Part shown: positions 38,016 through 48,641 of the stretch, piece after piece
Numbering within the stretch: the first letter of the stretch is position 1
Layout: each line of letters begins with the position of its first letter
Assembly: GCA_026008535.1 (NCBI GenBank)
Contig: BRKX01000009.1
Coordinates: 65,941,720-66,005,719 of the forward strand
Reading direction: 5' to 3'
Origin: Perilla frutescens
Lineage: Eukaryota; Streptophyta; Magnoliopsida; Lamiales; Lamiaceae
DNA: 64,000 bases
The notes under the pieces: model-generated
Database searches by the model: none
What the model was told of the DNA's origin: nothing
Seen by the model: the letters and a program-made list of their open reading frames with translations, nothing else
Program-made: the position numbers and the translations under genes

Positions 38016-38184
38016 CTTGAAAATTTGATTCTTTCCGAAACCGGACGAATTAGGGCAACATGAGCATATGAATTGATTCATAATTGTTCCTAGAGTTCCA
38101 AAATACTAAATTCGATGAAAATTCCACCGGTCACCCCGCTGCCAAATTTGGCCACCGGCCAGAGGGGTGTCCCTGTGGCCCAGG
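38016..38184. repeat. Subunit B of the 527 bp unit
   Basis: Third part of the unit, with the reference point AAACC at 38038-38042, 167 bp before that of the next subunit A. It reads GGACGAATTAGG, then TGATTCATAATTG and GTTCAAAAATACTAAATTCG, close to subunit A over about 100 bp. It ends with the CCGGTCACCCCG and CCAAATTTGG segment that opens the inverted-repeat cluster. Confidence 0.75.
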
Positions 38185-40248
38185 CTCGAAAATATAAGTT
38201 TTCAAAACCGAACGAATTAGGATAATATAAGTATATGGTTTGATTCATAATTGATTGTAGTGTTCAAAAATGCTAGATTTGATAAAAATCCCGGCGGTCA
38301 CACAGGGCCCGAACATGACGTGACCCGGGCACTACACAAAATGTTACGTTTTTGGAAATCAACTTTAAAACCTTGTATAGGTTGACACAAAATGAGATTC
38401 TAGGAATTTTCATTTCTAGATGATAGATATTTGAGTTAGGGTTTCAACGCAACAAGAATTGCAGGCATCAGACACCTATGGAGAGACTTATAGTCGTTTT
38501 ACTGACGACTGCCAGAAAACGGGGCCGAATCTGGCGGAAAGTCTTGAAAATTTGATTCTTTCCGAAACTGGACGAATTAGGCCAACATGAGCATATGGAT
38601 TGATTCATAATTTTTCCTAGAGTTCAAAAATACTAAATTCAATGAAAATTTCACCGGTCACCCCGGCGCCAAATTTGGCCACCGGCCAAAGGAGTATCCC
38701 TTTAGCCCAGGCTCGAAAATATAAGTGTTCAAATCCGAACGAATTATGATAATATAAGTATATGGTTTGATTCATAATTGATTGTAGTGTTCAAAGTTGC
38801 TAGATTTGATAAAAAGCCCGACGGTCAGACAGGGCCCGAACATGACATGACCCGGGCACTACACAAAATGTTACGTTTTTGGAAATCAACTTTCAAACCT
38901 TGTAGAGCTTGACACAAAATGAGATTCTAGGATTTTTCATTTCTAGATGATAGATATTTGAGTTAGGGTTCCAACGCAACAAGAATTGCAGGCATCAGAT
39001 ACCTATGAAGAGACTTATAGTCGTTTTACTGACGACTACCAGAATACGGGGACGAATCTGGCCGGCGGGCTTGAAAATTTAATTCTTTCCGAAACCGGAC
39101 GAATTAGGCCAATATGAGCATATGGATTGATTCATAATTGTTCCTAGAGTTCAAAAATTCTAAATTCGATGAAAATTCCACCGGTCACCCCGGCGCCGAT
39201 TTTGGCCACCGGCCAGAGGGGTATCCCTTTGGCCCAGGCTCGAAAATATAAGTGTTCAAAACCGAACGAATTAGGATAATATAAGTATATGGTTTGATTC
39301 ATAATTGATTGTAGTGTTCAAAAATGCTAGATTTGATAAAAATCCCGGCGGTCACACAGGGCCCGAACATGACGTGACCCGAGCACCATACAAAATGTTA
39401 CGTTTTTGGAAATCAACTTTCAAACCTTGTAAAGATTGACAAAAAATGAGATTCTAGGATTTTTCATTTCTAGATGATAGATATTTGAGTTAGGGTTCCA
39501 ACGCAACAAGAATTGCAGGCATCAGATACCTATGGAGAGACTTATAGTCGTTTTACTGACGACTGCCAGAATACGGGGCCGAATCTGGCCGACGGGCTTG
39601 CAAATTTGATTCTTTCCGAAACCGGACGAATTAGGCCAACATGAGCATATGGATTGATTCATAATTGTTTCTAGAGTTCAAAAATACTAAATTCGATGAA
39701 AATTCCACCGGTCACCCCGGCGCCAAATTTGGCCACCGGCCAGAGGGGTGTCCCTGTGGCCCAGGCTCGAAAATATAAGTGTTCAAAACCGAACGAATTA
39801 GGATAATATAAGTATATGGTTTGATTCATAATTGATTGTAGTGTTCAAAAATGCTAGATTTGATAAAAATCCCGGCGGTCACACAGGGCCCAAACATGAC
39901 GTGACCCGAGCACTACACAAAATGTTACGTTTTTGGAAATCAACTTTCAAACCTTGTAAATCTTGACACAAAATGAGATTCTAGGATTTTTCATTTCTAG
40001 ATGATAGATATTTGAGTTATGGTTCCAACGCAACAAGAATTGTAGGCATCAGATACCTATGGAGAGACTTATAGTCGTTTTACTGAAGACTGCCAGAATA
40101 CGGGGCCGAATCTGGCCGACGGGCTTGAAAATTTGATTCTTTCCGAAACCGGACGAATTAGGCCAACATGAGCATATGAATTGATTCATAATTGTTCCTA
40201 GAGTTCAAAAATACTAAATTCGATGAAAATTCCACCGGTCACCCCGCT

Positions 40249-42882
40249 GCCAAATTTGGCCACCGGCCAGAGGGGTGTCCCTGTGGCCCAGGCTCGAAAA
40301 TATAAGTTTTCAAAACCGAACGAATTAGGATAATATAAGTATATGGTTTGATTCATAATTGATTGTAGTGTTCAAAAATGCTAGATTTGATAAAAATCCC
40401 GGCGGTCACACAGGGCCCGAACATGACGTGACCCGGGCACTACACAAAATGTTACGTTTTTGGAAATCAACTTTAAAACCTTGTATAGGTTGACACAAAA
40501 TGAGTTTCTAGGAATTTTCATATCTAGATGATAGATATTTGAGTTAGAATTCCAACGCAACAAGAATTGCAGGCATCGGATACCTATGGAGAGACTTATA
40601 GTCGTTTTACTGACGACTGCCAGAAAACGGGGCCGAATATGGCCGACGGGCTTGAAAATTTGATTCTTTCCGAAACCTGACAAATTAGGACAACATGAGC
40701 ATATTGATTGATTCATAATTGTTCCTAGAGTTCAAAATTACTAAATTCGATGAAAATTCCACCGGTCACCCCGGCCCTAAATTTGGCCATCGGCCAAAGG
40801 ATATCCCTTTGGCCCAGGCTCGAAAATATAAGTGTTCAAATCTGAATGATTTATGATAATATAAGTATATGGTTTGATTCATAATTGATTATAGTGTTCA
40901 AAGTTGCTAGATTTGATAAAAATCCCGACGGTCATACAGGGCCCGAACATGACATGACCCGGGCACTACACAAAATGTTACGTTTTTGGAAATCAACTTT
41001 CAAACCTTGTAGAGCTTGACACAAAATGAGATTCTAGGATTTTTCATTTCTAGATGATAGATATTTGAGTTAGGGTTCCAACGCAACAAGAATTGCAGGC
41101 ATCGGATACCTATGAAGAGACTTATAGTCGTTTTACTGACGACTGCCAGAATACGGGGACGAATCTGGCCGGCGGGCTTGAAAATTTAATTCTTTCCGAA
41201 ACCGGACGAATTAGGCCAATATGAGCATATGGATTGATTCATAATTGTTCCTAGAGTTCAAAAATTCTAAATTCGATGAAAATTCCACCGGTCACCCCGG
41301 CGCCAAATTTGGCCACCGGCCAGAGGGGTATCCCTTTGGCCCAGGCTCGAAAATATAAGTGTTCAAAACCGAACGAATTAGGATAATATAAGTATATGGT
41401 TTGATTCATAATTGATTGTAGTGTTCAAAAATGCTAGATTTGATAAAAATCCCGGCGGTCACACAGGGCCCGAACATGACGTGACCCGAGCACTACACAA
41501 AACGTTACGTTTTTGGAAATCAACTTTCAAACCTTGTAAAGCTTGACACAAAATGAGATTCTAGGATTTTTCATTTCTAGATGATAGATATTTGAGTTAG
41601 GGTTCCAACGCAACAAGAATTGCAGGCATCAGATACCTATGGAGAGACTTATAGTCGTTTTACTGACGACTGCCAGAATACGGAGCCGAATCTGGCCGAC
41701 GGGCTTGAAAATTTGATTCTTTCCGAAACCGGACGAATTAGGCCAACATGAGCATATGGATTGATTCATAATTGTTCCTAGAGTTCAAAAATACTAAATT
41801 CGATGAAAATTCCACCGGTCACCCCGGCGCCAAATTTGGCTACCGGCCAGAGGGGTGTCCCTGTGGCCCAGGCTCGAAAATATAAGTTTTCAAAACCGAA
41901 CGAATTAGGATAATATAAGTATATGGTTTGATTCATAATTGATTGTAGTGTTCAAAAATGCTATATTTGATAAAAATCCCGGCGGTCACACAGGGCCCGA
42001 ACATGACGTGACCCGGGCACTACACAAAATGTTACGTTTTTGGAAATCAACTTTAAAACCTTGTATAGGTTGACACAAAATGAGATTCTAGGAATTTTCA
42101 TTTCTAGATGATAGATATTTGAGTTAGAGTTCCAACGCAACAGGAATTGCAGGCATCGGATACCTGTGGAGAGACTTATAGTCGTTTTACTGACGACTGC
42201 CAGAAAACGGGGCCGAATATGGCCGACGGGCTTGAAAATTTGATTCTTTCCGAAACCTGACAAATTAGGACAACATGAGCATATTGATTGATTCATAATT
42301 GTTCCTAGAGTTCAAAATTACTAAATTCGATGAAAATTCCACCGGTCACCCCGGCCCTAAATTTGGCCATCGGCCAAAGGATATCCCTTTGGCCCAGGCT
42401 CGAAAATATAAGTGTTCAAAACCGAACGAATTAGGATAATATAAGTATTTTTTTTTTATTAATAATTGATTGTAGTGTTCAAAAATGCTAGATTTGATAA
42501 AAATCCTGGCGGTTACACAGGGCCCGAACATGACGTGAACCGGGCACTACACAAAATATTACGTTTTTGGAAATCAACTTTAAAAAATTGTAGAGGTTGA
42601 CACAAAACGATTTTCTAGGATTTTTCATTTCTAGATGATAGATATTTGAGTTAGGGTTCCAACGCAACAAGAATTGCAGGCATCGGACACCTATGGAGAG
42701 ACTTATAGTCGTTTTACTGACGACTGCCAGAAAACGGGGCCGAATCTGGTTGACGGGCTTGAAAATTTGATTCTTTCCGAAACCGGACGAATTAGGACAA
42801 CATGAGCATATGGATTGATTCATAATTTTTCCTAGAGTTCAAAAATACTAAATTCGATGAAAATTCCACCGGTCACCCCGGC
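40249..42882. repeat. Two-unit motif repeated at 1580 bp
   Basis: The pair at 40249 (GTGTCCCTGTGG, AAGTTTTCAAAACC) and 40776 (GGCCCTAAATTTGGCCATCGG) recurs as 41829 and 42356. It appears again as 44463/44990 and 46569/47096. The linked second half reads GAAACCTGACAAATTAGGAC and CATATTGATTGATTC. The unit at 41302 between the first two pairs is of another type. Confidence 0.7.
42448..42457. repeat. T10 tract variant of subunit A
   Basis: In place of AAGTATATGGTTTGATTC the unit has AAGTA followed by ten T and ATTAATAATTG. Related tracts are T9 at 45082-45090, T9 at 47155-47163, T8 at 55054-55061 and T8 at 57688-57695. All lie at the same place in the unit, so they descend from one event followed by changes in tract length. 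Confidence 0.85.
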
Positions 42883-44989
42883 GCCAAATTTGACAACCGG
42901 CCAAAAGATTATCCCTTTGGCCCAGGCTCGAAAATATAAGTGTTCAAATCTGAATGATTTATGATAATATAAGTATATGGTTTGATTCATAATTTATTAT
43001 AGTGTTAAAAGTTGCTAGATTTGATAAAAATCCCGACGGTCATACAGGGCCCGAACATGACGTGACCCGGGCACTACACAAAATGTTACGTTTTGGAAAT
43101 CAACTTTCAAACCTTGTAGAGGTTCACACAAAATGAGATTCTATGATTTTTCTTTTGTACATGATAGATATTTGAGTTAGGGTTTCAACGCAACAAGAAT
43201 TGCAGGCATCGGACACCTATGGAGAGACTTATAGTCGTTTTACTGACGACTGCCAGAAAACGGGGCCGAATCTGGCGGACAGTCTTGAAAATTTGATTCT
43301 TTCCGAAACCGGACGAATTAGGCCAACATGAGCATATGGATTGATTCATAATTTTTCCTAGAGTTCAAAAATACTAAATTCAATGAAAATTCCACCGGTC
43401 ACCCCGGCGCCAAATTTGGCCACCGGCCAAAGGAGTATCCCTTTAGCCCAGGCTCGAAAATATAAGTGTTCAAATCCGAACGAATTATGATAATATAAGT
43501 ATATGGTTTGATTCATAATTGATTGTAGTGTTCAAAGTTGCTAGATTTGATAAAAAGCCCGACGGTCAGACAGGGCCCGAACATGACATGACCCGGGCAC
43601 TACACAAAATGTTACGTTTTTGGAAATCAACTTTCTAACCTTGTAGAGCTTGACACAAAATGAGATTCTAGGATTTTTCATTTCTAGATGATAGATATTT
43701 GAGTTAGGGTTCCAACGCAACAAGAATTGCAGGTATCGGATACCTATGAAGAGACTTATAGTCGTTTTACTGACGACTGCCAGAATACGGGGACGAATCT
43801 GGCCGGCGGGCTTGAAAATTTAATTCTTTCCGAAACCGGACGAATTAGGCCAATATGAGCATATGGATTGATTCATAATTGTTCCTAGAGTTCAAAAATT
43901 CTAAATTTGATGAAAATTCCACCGGTCACCCCGGCGCCAAATTTGGCCACCGGCCAGAGCGGTATCCCTTTGGCCCAGGCTCGAAAATATAAGTGTTCAA
44001 AACCGAACGAATTAGGATAATATAAGTATATGGTTTGATTCATAATTGATTGTAGTGTTCAAAAATGCTAGATTTGATAAAAATCCCGGCGGTCACACAG
44101 GGCCCGAAAATGACGTGACCCGAGCACTACACAAAATGTTACGTTTTTGGAAATCAACTTTCAAACCTTGTAAAGCTTGACACAAAATGAGATTCTAGGA
44201 TTTTTCATTTCTAGATGATAGATATTTGAGTTAGGGTTCCAACGCAACAAGAATTGCAGGCATCAGATACCTATGGAGAGACTTATAGTCGTTTTACTAA
44301 CGACTGCCAGAATACGGAGCCGACTCTGGCCGACGGGCTTGAAAATTTGATTATTTCCGAAACCGGACGAATTAGGCCAACATGAGCATATGGATTGATT
44401 CATAATTGTTCCTAGAGTTCAAAAATACTAAATTCGATGAAAATTCCACCGGTCACCCCGGCGCCAAATTTGGCCACCGGCCAGAGGGGTGTCCCTGTGG
44501 CCCAGGCTCGAAAATATAAGTTTTCAAAACCGAACGAATTAGGATAATATAAGTATATGGTTTGATTCATAATTGATTGTAGTGTTCAAAAATGCTAGAT
44601 TTGATAAAAATCCCGGCGGTCACACAGGGCCCGAACATAACGTGACCCGGGCACTACACAAAATGTTACGTTTTTGGAAATCAACATTAAAACCTTGTAT
44701 AGGTTGACACAAAATGAGATTCTAGGAATTTTCATTTCTAGATGATAGATATTTGAGTTAGAGTTCCAACGCAACAAGAATTGCAGGCATCGGATACCTA
44801 TGGAGAGACTTATAGTCGTTTTACTGACGACTGCCAGAAAACGGGGCCGAATATGGCCGACGGGCTTGAAAATTTGATTCTTTCCGAAACCTGACAAATT
44901 AGGACAACATGAGCATATTGATTGATTCATAATTGTTCCTAGAGTTCAAAATTACTAAATTCGATGAAAATTCCACCGGTCACCCCGGC
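42883..44989. repeat. Segment reused from 6849 bp upstream, second copy
   Basis: Counterpart of 36034-38140, with units at 42883, 43409, 43936 and 44463. It keeps AAAGCCCGACGGTCAGAC and GCGGACAGTCTTG, but ends in a unit that belongs to the GTGTCCCTGTGG / AAGTTTTC type. That indicates a recombination boundary inside the segment. Confidence 0.65.
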
Positions 44990-47900
44990 CCTAAATTTGG
45001 CCATCGGCCAAAGGATATCCCTTTGGCCCAGGCTCGAAAATATAAGTGTTCAAAACCGAACGAATTAGGATAATATAAGTATTTTTTTTTATTAATAATT
45101 GATTGTAGTGTTCAAAAATGCTAGATTTGATAAAAATCCTGGCGGTTACACAGGGCCCGAACATGACGTGACCCGGGCACTACGCAAAATGTTACGTTTT
45201 TGGAAATCAACTTTAAAACATTGTAGAGGTTGACACAAAATGAGTTTCTAGGATTTTTCATTTCTAGATGATAGATATTTGAGTTAGGGTTCCAATGCAA
45301 CAAGAATTGCAGGCATCGGACACCTATGGAGAGACTTATAGTCGTTTTACTGACGACTGCCAGAAAACGGGGCCGAATCTGGTTGACGGGCTTGAAAATT
45401 TGATTCTTTCCGAAACCGGACGAATTAGGCCAACATGAGCATATGGATTGATTCATAATTTTTCCTAGAGTTCAAAAATACTAAATTCGATGAAAATTCC
45501 ACCGGTCACCCCGGCGCCAAATTTGGCCACCGGCCAAAATATTATCCCTTTGGCCCAGGCTCGAAAATATAAGTGTTCAAATCTGAATGATTTATGATAA
45601 TATAAGTATTTGGTTTGATTCATAATTGATTATAGTGTTCAAAGTTGCTAGATTTGATAAAAATCCCGCCGGTCATACAGGGCCCAAACATGACGTGACC
45701 CGGGCACTACACAAAATGTTATGTTTTGGAAATCAACTTTCAAACCTTGTAGAGGTTGACACAAAATGAGATTCTATGATTTTTCTTTTGTAGATGATAG
45801 ATATTTGAGTTAGGGTTCCAACGCAACAAGAATTGCAGGCATCGGACACCTATGGAGAGACTTATAGTCGTTTTACTGACGACTGCCAGAAAACGGGGCC
45901 GAATCTGGCTGACGGGCTTGAAATTTTGATTCTTTCCGAAACCGGACGAATTAGGCCAACATGAGCATATGGATTGATTCATAATTGTTCCTAGAGTTCA
46001 AAAATACTAAATTCAATGAAAATTCCACCGGTCACCCCGGCGCCAAATTTGGCCACCGGCCAAAGGGTTATCCCTTTGGCCCAAGCTCAAAAATATAAGT
46101 GTTCAAAACCGAACGAATTAGGATAATATAAGTATATGGTTTGATTCATAATTGATTGTAGTGTTTAAAAATGCTAGATTTGATAAAAATCCCGGCGGTC
46201 ACACAGGGCCCGAACATGACGTGACCCGAGCACTACACAAAATGTTACGTTTTTGGAAATCAACTTTCAAACCTTGTAAAGCTTGACACAAAATGAGATT
46301 CTAGGATTTTTCATTTCTAGATGATAGATATTTGAGTTAGGGTTCCAACGCAACAAGAATTGCAAGCATCAGATACCTATGGAGAGACTTATAGTCGTTT
46401 TACTAACGACTGCCAGAATACGGAGCCGAATCTGGCCGACGGGCTTGAAAATTTGATTCTTTCCGAAACCGGACGAATTAGGCCAACATGAGCATATGGA
46501 TTGATTCATAATTGTTCCTAGAGTTCAAAAATACTAAATTCGATGAAAATTCCACCGGTCACCCCGGCGCCAAATTTGGCCACCGGCCAGAGGGGTGTCC
46601 CTGTGGCCCAGGCTCGAAAATATAAGTTTTCAAAACCGAACGAATTAGGATAATATAAGTATATGGTTTGATTCATAATTGATTGTAGTGTTCAAAAATG
46701 CTAGATTTGATAAAAATCCCGGCGGTCACACAGGGCCCGAACATGACGTGACCCGGGCACTACACAAAATGTTACGTTTTTGGAAATCAACTTTAAAACC
46801 TTGTATAGGTTGACACAAAATGAGATTCTAGGAATTTTCATTTCTAGATGATAGATATTTGAGTTAGAGTTCCAACGCAACAAGAATTGCAGGCATCGGA
46901 TACCTATGGAGAGACTTATAGTCGTTTTACTGACGACTGCCAGAAAACGGGGCCGAATATGGCCGACGGGCTTGAAAATTTGATTCTTTCCGAAACCTGA
47001 CAAATTAGGACAACATGAGCATATTGATTGATTCATAATTGTTCCTAGAGTTCAAAATTACTAAATTCGATGAAAATTCCACCGGTCACCCCGGCCCTAA
47101 ATTTGGCCATCGGCCAAAGGATATCCCTTTGGCCCAGGCTCGAAAATATAAGTATTTTTTTTTATTAATAATTGATTGTAGTGTTCAAAAATGCTAGATT
47201 TGATAAAAATCCTGGCGGTTACACAGGGCCCGAACATGACGTGACCCGGGCACTACACAAAATGTTACGTTTTTGGAAATCAACTTTAAAACATTGTAGA
47301 GGTTGACACAAAATGAGTTTCTAGGATTTTTCATTTCTAGATGATAGATATTTGAGTTAGGGTTCCAATGCAACAAGAATTGCAGGCATCGGACACCTAT
47401 GGAGAGACTTATAGTCGTTTTACTGACGACTGCCAGAAAACGGGGCCGAATCTGGTTGACGGGCTTGAAAATTTGATTCTTTCCGAAACCGGACGAATTA
47501 GGCCAACATGAGCATATGGATTGATTCATAATTTTTCCTAGAGTTCAAAAATACTAAATTCGATGAAAATTCCACCGGTCACCCCGGCGCCAAATTTGGC
47601 CACCGGCCAGAGGGGTGTCCCTGTGGCCCAGGCTCGAAAATATAAGTGTTCAAATCTGAATGATTTATGATAATATAAGTATTTGGTTTGATTCATAATT
47701 GATTATAGTGTTCAAAGTTGCTAGATTTGATAAAAATCCCGCCGGTCATACAGGGCCCAAACATGACGTGACCCGGGCACTACACAAAATGTTACGTTTT
47801 GGAAATCAACTTTCAAACCTTGTAGAGGTTGACACAAAATGAGATTCTATGATTTTTCTTTTGTAGATGATAGATATTTGAGTTAGGGTTCCAACGCAAC

Positions 47901-48641
47901 AAGAATTGCAGGCATCGGACACCTATGGAGAGACTTATAGTCGTTTTACTGACGACTGCCAGAAAACGGGGCCGAATCTGGCTGACGGGCTTGAAATTTT
48001 GATTCTTTCCGAAACCGGACGAATTAGGCCAACATGAGCATATGGATTGATTCATAATTGTTCCTAGAGTTCAAAAATACTAAATTCAATGAAAATTCCA
48101 CCGGTCACCCCGGCGCCAAATTTGGCCACCGGCCAAAGGGGTATCCGTTTGGCCCAAGCTCAAAAATATAAGTGTTCAAAACCGAACGAATTAGGATAAT
48201 ATAAGTATATGGTTTGATTCATAATTGATTGTAGTGTTCAAAAATGCTAGATTTGATAAAAATCCCGGCGGTCACACAGGGCCTGAACATGACGTGACCC
48301 GGGCACTACACAAAATGTTACGTTTTTGGAAATCAAATTTCAAACCTTGTAAAGCTTGACACAAAATGAGATTCAAGGATTTTTCATTTCAAGATGATAG
48401 ATATTTGAGTTAGGGTTCCAACGCAACAAGAATTGCAGGCATCGGATACCTATGGAGAGACTTATAGTCGTTTTACTGACGACTACCAGAATACGGGGCC
48501 GAATCTGGCCGACGGGCTTGAAAATTTGATTCTTTCCGAAACCGGACGAATTAGGCCAACATGAGCATATGGATTGATTCATAATTTTTCCTAGAGTTCA
48601 AAAATACTAAATTCGATGAAAATTCCACCGGTCACCCCGGC
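44990..48641. repeat. Four-unit repeat, partial second copy (about 2106 bp)
   Basis: Units at 44990 and 47096 share GGCCCTAAATTTGGCCATCGG, a T9 tract with ATTAATAATTG, and GGCGGTTACACAGG. Units at 45516 and 47589 share TCTGAATGATTTATG with CCGCCGGTCATACAGG. Units at 46042 and 48115 share AAGCTCAAAAATATAAG. The fourth unit (46569) has no equal in the second copy. Confidence 0.7.
47146..47153. other. 34 bp deletion between 8 bp direct repeats
   Basis: Other units contain ATATAAGT twice, in GAAAATATAAGTGTTC and in GATAATATAAGTATTT, 34 bp apart. Here only one ATATAAGT remains and the 34 bp between are gone, so the unit 47096-47588 is 493 bp. This is what replication slippage or single-strand annealing across the short repeat would leave. 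Confidence 0.85.

Larger units (their letters stand above)
36034..38140. repeat. Segment reused 6849 bp downstream, first copy
   Basis: Units at 36034, 36560, 37087 and 37614 correspond to 42883, 43409, 43936 and 44463, all 6849 bp away (13 units). Shared markers are CCAAAAGATTATCCC with TCTGAATGATTTATG, GGCGGACAGTCTTG, and CCCTTTAGCCCAGG with AAAAAGCCCGACGGTCAGAC. The match fades towards the last unit. Confidence 0.65.
37658..38184. repeat. Representative 527 bp unit (phased on the inferred trimer)
   Basis: One ordinary unit, phased so that it starts at the GCTCGAAAATATAAG part. In order it holds subunit A, an ApaI-like GGGCCC, the TGACGTGACCC segment, subunit C with TTAGGGTT at 37909-37916, a conserved core ending in a stem-loop at 37965-37983, subunit B with CATATG, and the inverted-repeat cluster around CCAAATTTGG. 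Two sequence classes occur along the array. One has GTTCAAAGTTGCTAG, GACGGTCATACAGG and TTTCAAACC; the other has GTTCAAAAATGCTAG, GGCGGTCACACAGG and TTTAAAAC. Many units, including this one, mix the two. Confidence 0.9.
36560..40775. repeat. Four-unit repeat, two copies (2108 bp)
   Basis: Units at 36560, 37087, 37614 and 38141 correspond to 38668, 39195, 39722 and 40249, each 2108 bp later. Shared variants are CCCTTTAGCCC with GACGGTCAGAC, GGCGCCGA(A/T)TTTGG, GTGTCCCTGTGG, and CACCCCGCTGCCAAATTTGG. Confidence 0.85.

Noticed and set aside
37658..38184. CENP-B box in the unit
   Set aside because: I compared the TTCG-containing stretches (AATTCGATGAAAATTCC and the reverse of the CCGAACGAATT region) with the pattern NTTCGNNNNANNCGGGN; neither has the required A and CGGG positions.
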